In this document: in pieces, positions 1-8,474 of the stretch
Numbering within the stretch: the stretch's first letter is position 1
Layout of the letters: each line of letters starts with the position of its first letter
DNA from: Candidatus Thalassarchaeum betae
GTDB taxonomy: Archaea; Thermoplasmatota; Poseidoniia; Poseidoniales; Thalassarchaeaceae
Length of the DNA: 41,880 nt
Direction: 5' to 3'
Assembly: GCA_022447095.1 (NCBI GenBank)
Contig: JAKUUP010000014.1
Span: 1-41,880, forward strand
Translations under genes and position numbers: made by a program
Notes under the pieces: generated by a model
What the model was told of the DNA's origin: nothing
What the model saw: only the letters and a program-made list of their open reading frames with translations
Databases searched by the model: none

Positions 1-10
1 GGGGAGCAAG

Positions 11-1513
11 ATGTTGGAGTCTGCAGCGCAGGTAAGTCTGGAATCTCAAGACGGCCCATTGACTTTCGACAGATTCGGGGCCGAATCGGCACGTATCGGG
101 AGGGAGATCGCAGACCGTTACCACCGCTACCAAATCGAAACCGAGGAGGTCGACGACGCTAATCCACTGCCTCACAGGTTCCTAGTTAAGGTCGGCAAGG
201 TCGGCCTCGCGAAGTTCATCGCCAAGGAGATGCTGATGTACTTCGGACAGTTCGACGTAATCCTATCCAGGCCGTGCACCTACGGCGTGTTCTCGGGGCC
301 TGTGGGCGGCTTCGTCCCGAGGCCAAAACTGTGCGTCGGCTGCCTCAGGTGCGAGGTCCAGCACCCCGACTTCGTAAAAGTTGAGCACAACCCTGACCTC
401 ATGGCTCTCGGGGATTCGTACACCACGCATGGGCACATCGCTGCCATTGACGAGGAGGCCAAGAAGGGAATGGTCCCTGTACGCGGTCAGGGCTACAGGG
501 GGCGTTTTGGAGGGCCGGGCTTCGATGGGATGCTGACTGACATGTCCGAGATCGTCCGCCCGAGCAGGGACGGCATCCATGGCAGAGAGCTCATCGGCAC
601 GGCCGTCGATGTCGGCAGCAAGCCGATGCATCTCTCGTTCGATGAAGACGGAAAACTCTCCGGGAGCACCCCTGAGATGTTCACCATACAGGTACCGTTC
701 TTGTTCGACCTGCCACCGGGCGACCTTGGCTCCAACGACTTCGCCAGAGTGGTGGACTCCACAAGCAGGCGCATCGACACGCTCTCGTGTCTGGACGCGC
801 ACACTGTGGCCCGGCTCGGTTTGGACGCTCCGAACATCGTACCGGTTCTAGATAACGCTGAGGCCACTCACGCTTCCGAGTTCCCTGCTGCTAGGCTGAT
901 CGAACTCGATGGTTGGGAAGCCGACGCTTTCGAGGCGGCAAGAGAAGTCACCGATGCCATGGTTGGAGTGCGCCTGCACTTCGAAGAGGGCTGGCAGGAG
1001 TCATTCATCGCAGCTGTAGATGCAGGTGCCAAAGTCATCCACCTGCTCGCCGACCTCCACGGTCGCGGTGCTGACGGGGCCTTCATCGCGGATCTGTTCA
1101 AGGAAGCCCACATGATGTTAATCGAGCAGGGGAGGCGAGAGACCGTCACCCTCTTCGGCGGCGGCGGCATCGTTGGCGCTGATCACGTCCCGAAGGCAAT
1201 CATCAGCGGGCTCGACGCGGTCTCATTGGATCTTCCTGTCCTGTTCGCGTTTCAGGGGCGCTCGCACGGCTCGCTGAGGAAGCGCGACAAGGTCTCTGGC
1301 ACCCTGCCAACGAGGATGGATCAAGATTGGGCCGAGCAGAGGCTCGTCAACCTCTGCGGCTCTTGGAGGGATCAACTGCTTGAGATTCTCGGCGCCATGG
1401 GTATCCGCGAGGTGCGCCGTCTGAGAGGGGAATTCGGCCGCTCGATGATAGTCAAGAATCTTGAGGACGAGGCCTTCGAGGAAATTGCAGGCTATGTAGG
1501 GGGTGATTGCTGA
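11..1513 (+). CDS. Glutamate synthase-type FMN-barrel protein, first of two paralogues
   Basis: A 500-residue protein related to the FMN-binding synthase domain of glutamate synthase. Residues 100-115 hold a three-cysteine motif (C108, C111, C114) after a GGFVPRPK stretch. Next comes the GYRGRFGGPGFDGMLTDMSE type segment that opens the archaeal GltB2 domain, then a TIM-barrel-like half ending with GGGGIVG near residue 380. The C-terminus (DQDWAEQRL through RRLRGEF) aligns with the end of the next gene, so the two are paralogues. This copy lacks the C-terminal four-cysteine cluster present in its neighbour, so it may be a structural or electron-transfer partner and not a second catalytic subunit (inference). 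A GGGGAG ribosome-binding site sits 5 bases before the ATG. The frame is open to the window edge, so an upstream start cannot be excluded. The stop overlaps the next start (TGATG). Confidence 0.75.
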   Translation: MLESAAQVSLESQDGPLTFDRFGAESARIGREIADRYHRYQIETEEVDDANPLPHRFLVKVGKVGLAKFIAKEMLMYFGQFDVILSRPCTYGVFSGPVGGFVPRPKLCVGCLRCEVQHPDFVKVEHNPDLMALGDSYTTHGHIAAIDEEAKKGMVPVRGQGYRGRFGGPGFDGMLTDMSEIVRPSRDGIHGRELIGTAVDVGSKPMHLSFDEDGKLSGSTPEMFTIQVPFLFDLPPGDLGSNDFARVVDSTSRRIDTLSCLDAHTVARLGLDAPNIVPVLDNAEATHASEFPAARLIELDGWEADAFEAAREVTDAMVGVRLHFEEGWQESFIAAVDAGAKVIHLLADLHGRGADGAFIADLFKEAHMMLIEQGRRETVTLFGGGGIVGADHVPKAIISGLDAVSLDLPVLFAFQGRSHGSLRKRDKVSGTLPTRMDQDWAEQRLVNLCGSWRDQLLEILGAMGIREVRRLRGEFGRSMIVKNLEDEAFEEIAGYVGGDC

Positions 1514-2868
1514 TGGCCATACTCCAGAATCTAGTCGACGCTTACCGAGGTAAGATTGTGAAACCCAGCGATACTCTGCTCCACAAGACCACCCACCTGA
1601 TGCAGGACGGGATGAACGCAAGGGCGTTCGGCGAATATGAAAAGCCAGGGGCTCTCGGAGATGCACGTTGGACCGACGAACTGATACTGTCTACCTGGTA
1701 CATGGCCGAGACTGGCGAAGTCCCAGATGACATGAACTTCAAGACCGGTAAAAGCGACGGGGGCTTCGATAGGCTGGACTTCCAGTTTCTGCCTGAGGGT
1801 GAATGGCTGGAACACTCGGGTGACATTGACACTAGCTTGTCTCTGAACCGCCGCGGCGACGGGAAGAACGAGATCGAGATTGACATCCCTTGGTACGGCG
1901 GCGGGATGTCCTACGGCTCCGTCTCAGTCAATGTTATGATGTCCAGAGCAAGGAATGCCCGTAACTGGAACAGCTACATTTCCACGGGCGAGGGCGGTTA
2001 TCCACCGGAGTTGTTCGAAGTCAAGGAGAACGTCATCACTCAGGTAGCCACAGGGTACTTCGGTGTCGAGGAGGAGACCATCAAAGCCGCCCCCATTGTT
2101 GAATTCAAGTACGCTCAAGGCGCCAAACCTGGTCTAGGTGGGCACCTGCTCGCAGCCAAGGCCGGCGAAGAGGTCGCCAAACTGCGTGGCTCCGTTCCTT
2201 TCGTAAGTCTGTTCAGCCCGTTCCCATTCCATTCCACTTACTCGGTCGAGGATCACTCAAAGCATCTGGACTGGATCGAAACTGTCAATCCGAAAGCCAT
2301 TCTTTCTGTCAAGGTAAGTACTCCTCATGATGTTGACATGGTCGCCGTCGGCTCGTACTACGCCGGTGCTCATATCATCCATCTGGACGGCGGCTACGGC
2401 GGCACCGGGGCTGCACCGGAGATAGCCAAGAAGAATATCGCGATGCCCATCGAGCTCGCCATTCCGAAGGTGCACAAGTTCCTACAGGGAGAGGGCGTCC
2501 GCGACAAGGTCACTCTGATCGCAAGCGGCGGCGTCCGCACCACAGACGACATCGCCAAAGCCATCGCTTTGGGTGCGGACGGATGCGTTTTGGGTACCAC
2601 AGACCTCGTTGGTATGGGCTGCACCAGATGCGCAAACTGCGAAGGAGGCCCCTCCGGTCGTGGCTGCCCCTGGGGTTTGACCACCACTGATATCGAACTG
2701 CAGGAATGGGTTCAGCAAGACTGGGGTGAGAAGAGACTGGACAACCTCTACACCGCTATGCAATGGCGCCTGCGCGATATCCTACGCAAACTCGGCCTGA
2801 ACAACGTGCAGGAACTCAGGGGCCGTACGGATCTTCTGAGATACATCGGTAAGGAGGACGGCGAATGA
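1513..2868 (+). CDS. Glutamate synthase FMN/Fe-S synthase subunit (GltB2-like)
   Basis: A 451-residue glutamate synthase central subunit. In this family the barrel binds FMN and an iron-sulfur cluster and converts 2-oxoglutarate plus ammonia into glutamate. Visible signatures are GGGMSYGSVS, STGEGGYPPEL, QGAKPGLGGHL, the HLDGGYGGTGAAP loop, and the FMN phosphate-binding ASGGVRTTDD. A cysteine cluster follows at C370, C373, C376 and C385, the likely Fe-S site. ATG 1513 is chosen because it overlaps the upstream stop as TGATG; a TTG two codons earlier is possible. The end overlaps the next gene by 4 bases (ATGA), so the three genes form one operon. No NADPH-dependent GltD-type subunit is in the window, so ferredoxin may be the electron donor (inference). 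Confidence 0.9.
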   Translation: MAILQNLVDAYRGKIVKPSDTLLHKTTHLMQDGMNARAFGEYEKPGALGDARWTDELILSTWYMAETGEVPDDMNFKTGKSDGGFDRLDFQFLPEGEWLEHSGDIDTSLSLNRRGDGKNEIEIDIPWYGGGMSYGSVSVNVMMSRARNARNWNSYISTGEGGYPPELFEVKENVITQVATGYFGVEEETIKAAPIVEFKYAQGAKPGLGGHLLAAKAGEEVAKLRGSVPFVSLFSPFPFHSTYSVEDHSKHLDWIETVNPKAILSVKVSTPHDVDMVAVGSYYAGAHIIHLDGGYGGTGAAPEIAKKNIAMPIELAIPKVHKFLQGEGVRDKVTLIASGGVRTTDDIAKAIALGADGCVLGTTDLVGMGCTRCANCEGGPSGRGCPWGLTTTDIELQEWVQQDWGEKRLDNLYTAMQWRLRDILRKLGLNNVQELRGRTDLLRYIGKEDGE

Positions 2869-5444
2869 TCGACCCTGAGGTGATTATGCAGGCCCGCCGC
2901 GAGATGACGGCCAGCCATCCGAAGTTCGAACGACGCGATGAGGACGCCGCCGAAGGTGGATGCGGAGTGGTCGGACTCGCCTCCGAGATACCCGTGGCAG
3001 GGCGTCATCTGTTCGACTCGCTAGAGCAGATGAGAAACAGAGGCAACGGCAAGGGCGGAGGAGTCGCGATGGTCGGACTAGACCCTGAACAGTTCGGGGT
3101 CGATGCGGCCACCCTGTCTGGGTCATATCTCTATGCAGTGGCTTACCTCGATGCAGGCCACCGCGATGCGGTCGAAGAGTCCAGCATTCATCCCAACTTC
3201 CATATCGATCATGTCCACGAGATGCCGAAACTGCCGACTTGGCAGAGTGATCTGCCCGCGCTTGACACCCGACCACCGGACGTAGTCTGCTACTTCGTCA
3301 GGCCTCGAGAGGAGGAGTTGGACCGGTTCATCGCAGACAAACTCGACGACATCATCGACCCGAACGACAGAGAGGCGGCTTCCGAGGAGTTCGTCTTCCA
3401 CACCACCCATGCACTGAATGTCGAGTTCTACGCCAAGGATGGACGCACTGACGCATTCGTGCTGAGCCATGGACGCGACATACTGATCCTCAAGATAGTC
3501 GGCTACGCCGAGGATGTAATCCGCTACTACGGACTCGAGGAAATGACCGCCCATGTCTGGATCGGCCACCACCGCTACCCGACTCGAGGCAGGGTGACGC
3601 ACCCAGGGGGGGCTCACCCCTTCGGTCAGGGAATCGACTGCGCTTTGGTCCACAACGGCGATTTCTCGAACTACGTCTCGGTAACCGACTATCTTGCTCA
3701 AAGGGGGATGGAGCCTCTGTTCTTCACCGACACCGAGGTCGGTGCCTTGGCATTCGACCTGCATCGGCGCGTCTACGGTTACAAGATGGAACACGTCATA
3801 GAGAGTCTGGCCCCGACCAGCGAACTCGACTACATCATGCTCCCTGAGGACAAGCAGGAGGTCTACTCGGCAATCCAGAAGACGCACATTCACGGTAGCC
3901 CCGACGGTCCATGGTTCTTCATCATCGCACAGTCTGATGGACCTGCGCACCGACTGATCGGAATCACCGATACCAGCATGCTGCGCCCGCAGGTCTTCGC
4001 CTATCAGCGTGGTGAGGTCGGAATCGCGTTCTGTGCCTCCGAGAAGCAGGTCATCGACGCGGTACTGGAGAGCCTCGCCTCCGAGGACAAGCGGTTCTGG
4101 CGCCGCGCCGACGAGTACTGGAACGCTAGAGGAGGATCTTACACCGACGGCGGGGCCTTCCTGTTTGATGTCAGGCCTACCGAGGAGGGGGGCAGGGCAC
4201 TGGTCATGACCAACAAGTTCGGCGATGTTGTCGACACCCACCCAAGTGGTGATTACAAGTTGGTGCCCGCCGCTGACGAATCCCCACTTGAGTTAGCCAA
4301 GATGGATTCCAACTTAGCCTACTTCGCTGTTCTGGAGGCCCTGCCTCACATGGATTGGTCCGAGGCTCTAGCTACGCTCGAGGCCATCGAGGCCAATACG
4401 GCCAGTGCAGGGCGCGAATGGACCTGGGACTTGCTCACCCGCCTCCTCGATAGGAGGTACGACACCGGTGGACTGCGTCGCAGTCTGTGGCTTGACTTAG
4501 TAGAGACGGCCCTGACTCGAACCCTCGCTTCAGCGACCCACGAGCCCTGTGACGGCTTCGTTGGCCAGCGCACCCTCGGACATCGACCCGAACCGGCCTC
4601 AGATTCACAGAGAATCGTGATCGATGCGAGGCCATATCCGCCAGAGGGTACCGAATCGCTTGCTCTTGAGATGGTCTCCCTATACCATGGAGGATGGAAG
4701 AGATTCGTACTGCTGCATTGCCAAGGTCACCGATTCATCGGCAACGGTTTCGGCCCCGACACGTCCGAAGTAAGAATCGACGTCCTCGGGGCCATAGGTG
4801 ACTACCTCGGAAGCGGCAGTGACGGGATGGAGATACACATGCACGGAAACGCTCAGGACCAGGTCGCCCAGATACACAAGTCAGGAGAATTGGTCGTCCA
4901 TGGAGATGTGGGCCAGTGTTATGGTTACGGCGCCAAGGGGGGCCGCCTATTTGTACAGGGAAACGCCGCTGGCAGGCCGATGATCAACGCCGTCGGAAGT
5001 CCAAAACTAGTCATCAACGGGACCGCGCTCGATTACCTCGCTGAGTCGTTCATGGCTGGCGACCCATTGGATGGAGGGGGCTTCGTGATCATCAACGGGA
5101 TGCGGTTCGACGAGCGAGGAGAGCCCGAGGCTCTCGAGACTCCCTATCCCGGAGGAAACCTATTCTCGCTGGCTAGCGGCGGCGCAATCTACGTGCGCGA
5201 CCCGCACGAGCGACTCTCCGACTCGCAGCTCAACGGAGGAGCCTTCACAGACATGACCGAGGAGGACTGGGCAGTCGTAGAGCCAATGCTGCGGCGCAAC
5301 GAGGAGCACTTCGGTATTCCCCTGCAGGGGCTACTGACCGTCGATGGCGAGGTCATGAGTCCGGCCGAGGTATATCGCAAAATAATCCCAGTCAAGTCGA
5401 AGACCCTGCATGCCGAGGCCGCATGGGCCGGCCATCAGGACTGA
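2865..5444 (+). CDS. Glutamate synthase glutaminase domain fused to GXGXG domain
   Basis: An 859-residue fusion. The N-terminal half is a class II glutamine amidotransferase: CGVVGLASE starts at C33, the expected nucleophile after removal of a 32-residue leader, and it carries WIGHHRYPTRG, ALVHNGDFSNY and FFTDTEVGA. This half releases ammonia from glutamine. Residues about 620-830 form the GXGXG beta-helix domain with GHRFIGNGFG, DYLGSGSDG, VHGDVGQCYGYGAKGG and INGTALDYLAESF. In bacterial GltB these domains lie at opposite ends of one chain. In many archaea they are separate genes. Here they are fused to each other and the synthase barrel is encoded by the upstream genes. A helical, less conserved linker covers about residues 480-600. 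The 3' end overlaps the convergent oxidase gene by 10 bases. Confidence 0.88.
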   Translation: MIDPEVIMQARREMTASHPKFERRDEDAAEGGCGVVGLASEIPVAGRHLFDSLEQMRNRGNGKGGGVAMVGLDPEQFGVDAATLSGSYLYAVAYLDAGHRDAVEESSIHPNFHIDHVHEMPKLPTWQSDLPALDTRPPDVVCYFVRPREEELDRFIADKLDDIIDPNDREAASEEFVFHTTHALNVEFYAKDGRTDAFVLSHGRDILILKIVGYAEDVIRYYGLEEMTAHVWIGHHRYPTRGRVTHPGGAHPFGQGIDCALVHNGDFSNYVSVTDYLAQRGMEPLFFTDTEVGALAFDLHRRVYGYKMEHVIESLAPTSELDYIMLPEDKQEVYSAIQKTHIHGSPDGPWFFIIAQSDGPAHRLIGITDTSMLRPQVFAYQRGEVGIAFCASEKQVIDAVLESLASEDKRFWRRADEYWNARGGSYTDGGAFLFDVRPTEEGGRALVMTNKFGDVVDTHPSGDYKLVPAADESPLELAKMDSNLAYFAVLEALPHMDWSEALATLEAIEANTASAGREWTWDLLTRLLDRRYDTGGLRRSLWLDLVETALTRTLASATHEPCDGFVGQRTLGHRPEPASDSQRIVIDARPYPPEGTESLALEMVSLYHGGWKRFVLLHCQGHRFIGNGFGPDTSEVRIDVLGAIGDYLGSGSDGMEIHMHGNAQDQVAQIHKSGELVVHGDVGQCYGYGAKGGRLFVQGNAAGRPMINAVGSPKLVINGTALDYLAESFMAGDPLDGGGFVIINGMRFDERGEPEALETPYPGGNLFSLASGGAIYVRDPHERLSDSQLNGGAFTDMTEEDWAVVEPMLRRNEEHFGIPLQGLLTVDGEVMSPAEVYRKIIPVKSKTLHAEAAWAGHQD

Positions 5445-6367
5445 GCGACGAGGCCAGCCACTTCGTCGGCACAGCCCCAAGAGAGGGTCACCCCTGCTCC
5501 GCCGTGTCCGTAGTTGTGTATCACGAGTCTCCCCTCGACCTTCTCGGCCTCCAGCCGGACCTCCGTACGGGAAGGCCGCAGACCTACGTCGCCACCGACT
5601 ATCTTCGAGCGGTCTAGGTCGGGCCACAGTGCCTCAGCGTTCCTCAGTATTGCCTCGTTATCCTCTTCCCTGATATCCAGGCCCCAATCGCCGATCTGAG
5701 CAGTCCCACCCAGAACGGTAACATCACTTCTAGGGATGGTGTAAGTCAGGGTCTCTGGTTGCTGGTCGAAATGCCCGATGCCCGGATCCTGATCCAGATA
5801 GAGAACCTGCCCTCGAACCGGTCTGATATCGTCGTCTCCGCACAACTCCCGCGCCCCCAATCCGACGCAGTTGACTACTACCTCACCCGGGACTTCGGAT
5901 AGGTCGCTGACGAAGGACTGCCTGAATGAGCCACCCATCGACTCGACCTTAGAGCGGAGCCAGGGCATGTACCGGTGCATCTCGATAACGGGGGCTCTGA
6001 ACTCCCAACCGAAGACATAACCCTGTGCGATTTCATTAGCTTCAAGAACTCTGAATGAGGCTATATCGTCCTTCCAAGACGGCAAAGCTACAATCTCTCT
6101 CAGGTATTCTCTGCCATCCCTCATCACTACGCCAGACTCTGGCTCATCACGAGCTAGTCCCTGTAGCACTGAGTATGTCGTTATGCCCCACGGATCAGAT
6201 CGATTTACTGGAGCCGTCAGGAAGGGATACCAGATTGCTGCGGCGACATCAGACACCGTGTCGGGGCTGAATTTGTCCGAGATGACTTCCACCTCGTGAC
6301 CCGCTTCCAGCAGTTTAACTGCACAGGTCAATCCCGACACGCCTGCACCAACCACTGTGCAACGCAT
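5435..6367 (-). CDS. D-amino-acid oxidase-like FAD protein
   Basis: A 310-residue FAD-dependent oxidoreductase of the DAO family. It has an N-terminal Rossmann motif (VVGAGVSG, residues 5-12), AAIWYPF, a PVRGQVLYL segment, and GLRPSRTEVRLE followed by HNYGHGGAGVTLSWGCA. The last two blocks closely match the active-site arginine region and FAD loop of animal and yeast D-amino acid oxidases. Those enzymes oxidise D-amino acids to 2-oxo acids, ammonia and peroxide. D-aspartate oxidase or another deaminating activity is also possible; substrate residues cannot be assigned by eye. There is no peroxisomal tail. The gene converges on the glutamate synthase operon and is divergent from the zinc-ribbon gene. 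Released ammonia could feed glutamate synthesis (inference). Confidence 0.85.
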   Translation of the reverse strand: MRCTVVGAGVSGLTCAVKLLEAGHEVEVISDKFSPDTVSDVAAAIWYPFLTAPVNRSDPWGITTYSVLQGLARDEPESGVVMRDGREYLREIVALPSWKDDIASFRVLEANEIAQGYVFGWEFRAPVIEMHRYMPWLRSKVESMGGSFRQSFVSDLSEVPGEVVVNCVGLGARELCGDDDIRPVRGQVLYLDQDPGIGHFDQQPETLTYTIPRSDVTVLGGTAQIGDWGLDIREEDNEAILRNAEALWPDLDRSKIVGGDVGLRPSRTEVRLEAEKVEGRLVIHNYGHGGAGVTLSWGCADEVAGLVAQS

Positions 6368-6470
6368 GCCCCGCGATGCCCGCGCCCCTCAAGATAGCGT
6401 CGGCCGACGTGTTCGTTTTTTCGGGGTGAACCTCTTGAGTGACGGCCTTCTTCGGTCGCATGGTGAAGTC

Positions 6471-6656
6471 GTGCCGAAGGTGAAGCGACCGAAGAAGGGC
6501 TGGTTCAGGCCCGACAAGAAGAAGCCCAAGAGGGGACCGCGTGTCAAGCCGAGCGAGAAGGGTCTCCCCCCCTGTCCCGCTTGCGGCCAGTGGAGCATGC
6601 AGAAGGACAACACCAAGAGTGAGTTGTTCTGTGGGTCTTGCGGCGCGATAATGTGA
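6471..6656 (+). CDS. Small basic zinc-ribbon protein
   Basis: A roughly 61-residue protein of unknown function. The first half is very basic and proline-rich (KRPKKGWFRPDKKKPKRG), suggesting nucleic-acid or ribosome contact. The second half is a one-knuckle-pair zinc ribbon, CPAC followed 18 residues later by CGSC, ending in GAIM. The start is uncertain: in-frame GTG codons lie at 6426, 6471 and 6480, and an ATG at 6357 would overlap the divergent oxidase start. GTG 6471 is chosen because conserved-looking sequence begins there. The family is not recognised. Confidence 0.55.
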   Translation: MPKVKRPKKGWFRPDKKKPKRGPRVKPSEKGLPPCPACGQWSMQKDNTKSELFCGSCGAIM

Positions 6657-6761
6657 GCGAGATTCCATACGCTCGACCCTTTTCCACACCCGCCGCAGTG
6701 ATGAGGAACCGCACCGGGCGCCTCGGGCGCCGCGAGTGATGGGCGATCTGAGCGGCACCTA

Positions 6762-7544
6762 TTATGCAAACATCAACACAAATATCGTGGTGTTCCAAAG
6801 GAAGTGGCAGGCAATCGACGGCCATAGGCTGCCTGTCTGTATTCTCAACCATGCATACAGGAAGCCGCCAATTGATGCTGAGCCTATTGTATAGAAATCC
6901 CCTATGAACAGGAAAAAGGGATTATGCATCAATCCGAATAATAGCCCACTCGAAATTATTGAGACAGCGTCAGAGTGTATCGTCCTCAGCGAGTCCAAAA
7001 TATAGCCTCTGAAGAACATCTCTTCTACCAGTGGCGCACCTATGCTCATGGAGGTAAACAATAGAGCAAGAATCAGGGGGTTGTTAGCGGAATCCGGGTC
7101 GAAGAATAATTCTATTTCCCCCGGTGGGCCGAGGATAAAGTCGTAACCAATCGTGTAAACTACCACCAGCAGAAAATCAACTACCGAGACGATTATGATT
7201 AAGACAAACGCCTTCTTCTTTGGAGGCAATTCAAAAAGTTTCCATAATGACCCAAGTTTCCCCTCAATATACAAGAATGCAATCAGAATGAAGAACATGA
7301 GCACGTAGATCATAACTCCAGTTATCCCCCAAGACATGTCTTCACTAAGCCCAATCACTAGAAGAAGAAACATCGAAACTATTGCGAATAATATTGGGGC
7401 AATGACCATACAAAGCCACGATAGAATGACCAAGCCCCAAGCCTTCTTTTTGCTCCTTACTGATCCCTCCTCTGATCGTATTCCCGGGAATTCTTCAGAG
7501 TATTCCGACCAGATCAAAGAATCCGAGTCGGCAGCGCGAATCAT
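6762..7544 (-). CDS. CPBP-family intramembrane metalloprotease (CAAX-like)
   Basis: A 260-residue polytopic membrane protein with about seven hydrophobic segments. The Rce1/CPBP signature is complete: EEMFFR (E174, E175, R179), FGLMH (H207) and HFLWN (H247, N251), the glutamates and histidines that form the metal site in this family. Known members cleave prenylated proteins, process peptides or give bacteriocin immunity. The role here is unknown. The gene is visibly AT-richer than its surroundings: the line from 7201 has 23 G or C in 60 bases, against 36 in 60 from 7801. Combined with the inverted repeats next to its start, this may point to acquisition from outside. Confidence 0.88.
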   Translation of the reverse strand: MIRAADSDSLIWSEYSEEFPGIRSEEGSVRSKKKAWGLVILSWLCMVIAPILFAIVSMFLLLVIGLSEDMSWGITGVMIYVLMFFILIAFLYIEGKLGSLWKLFELPPKKKAFVLIIIVSVVDFLLVVVYTIGYDFILGPPGEIELFFDPDSANNPLILALLFTSMSIGAPLVEEMFFRGYILDSLRTIHSDAVSIISSGLLFGLMHNPFFLFIGDFYTIGSASIGGFLYAWLRIQTGSLWPSIACHFLWNTTIFVLMFA

Positions 7545-7571
7545 GACTACGGATACACGGGCATACCTTCA

Positions 7572-7664
7572 GTGCTGCCCCACCCTGCTCCTGCTAACAT
7601 TCCGTTCCATAAGGAACGGATTCCACAGAAGCGAATCCTTCATGACCGCCGCATCGGGCAGCAC
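7572..7664. repeat. Nested inverted repeats in a divergent intergenic region
   Basis: An outer perfect 9-base inverted repeat (GTGCTGCCC at 7572-7580, GGGCAGCAC at 7656-7664) encloses a perfect 8-base repeat (TCCGTTCC at 7601-7608, GGAACGGA at 7613-7620, 4-base loop). A 6-base pair GGATTC/GAATCC (7618-7623, 7633-7638) competes with the inner stem. The element could be a folded RNA, a divergent operator, or the remnant of a small inverted-repeat mobile element. No protein can be read from it. Confidence 0.5.
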
Positions 7665-7677
7665 GGAGTGATACACA

Positions 7678-8430
7678 ATGGTTGACGTCTCGGCTTTCCT
7701 CAATGAGGACCAGATGATTTCGTTGGCTCTGGTGGCAGCCCTGCTGATGATATCCAAATTGCGTGACATGCTGGACTATAGCGGTCTCATGGCTGCAATG
7801 GCAGTGGGTCTAGCGGTATCGCTGCTGGGCCACTGGACATGGCTGGTCATCCTCATCATCTTCCTCATAGTCGGCTCGCTAGCCACGAAATGGCGCTTTG
7901 AGGAGAAGCAGGCTCTCTCCATTCAGGAGGCCAATGAGGGAGTCAGAAGCTGGCGCAATGTGACGGCTAACGGCGCAACGGCATCAATAATCGCCTTCTG
8001 CAGCTGGTACTTCGGCGAAGCCGATTGGTACTACCTAGCCACAGCCTCCTGTGTGGCCGTAGCAGCATCCGACACGCTGGCCTCGGAGATAGGCAGCCTT
8101 GATCCAAGGACTCGCAGCATCATCAACCTCGAGGCCGTCCCTCCGGGGACGAACGGAGGAATGTCCCCCACTGGAACTGCTGCGGCCCTGTTCGGAGCCG
8201 TCCTTATCGCAGTGGTCGCCGTGCTCATGGCCCCTACGGCAGGTGATTCGACCGATTCCGCAACTCTGCTGGTAGTGGTCACGACGATTGGCTGGCTCGG
8301 CTGTCAAGTCGATTCGGTGCTAGGGGCCCTTTTGGAGAACGAGGGTTATATCGGCAAGCACACGGTGAATTTCCTAGCCACCCTGTCTGGGGCTGTCATG
8401 GCGGTCTATGTGGCATTCAAATTCCTTTAA
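7678..8430 (+). CDS. DUF92 family membrane protein
   Basis: A 250-residue integral membrane protein of the DUF92/TIGR00297 type. Recognisable elements are RSWRNVTANGA, AAASDTLASEIG (with the conserved D-T and E of the family) and GTNGGMSPTGT, followed by GCQVDSVLGALLEN. Six to seven hydrophobic segments are visible. The plant homologue VTE6 phosphorylates phytyl phosphate, so a polyprenyl-phosphate kinase role in archaeal lipid or quinone metabolism is plausible but untested. ATG 7678 is 13 bases after the outer arm of the intergenic inverted repeat. The next gene starts 44 bases downstream on the same strand. Confidence 0.85.
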   Translation: MVDVSAFLNEDQMISLALVAALLMISKLRDMLDYSGLMAAMAVGLAVSLLGHWTWLVILIIFLIVGSLATKWRFEEKQALSIQEANEGVRSWRNVTANGATASIIAFCSWYFGEADWYYLATASCVAVAASDTLASEIGSLDPRTRSIINLEAVPPGTNGGMSPTGTAAALFGAVLIAVVAVLMAPTAGDSTDSATLLVVVTTIGWLGCQVDSVLGALLENEGYIGKHTVNFLATLSGAVMAVYVAFKFL

Positions 8431-8474
8431 CCGGAGAGCGTGAGGTTTGTACTGTACGAAAAGAGGACTTGGAC

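Noticed and set aside
3123-4241. A 372-residue open frame on the minus strand
   Set aside because: It lies wholly antisense to the glutaminase-GXGXG gene, which has clear homology. Such frames are expected in GC-rich coding DNA.
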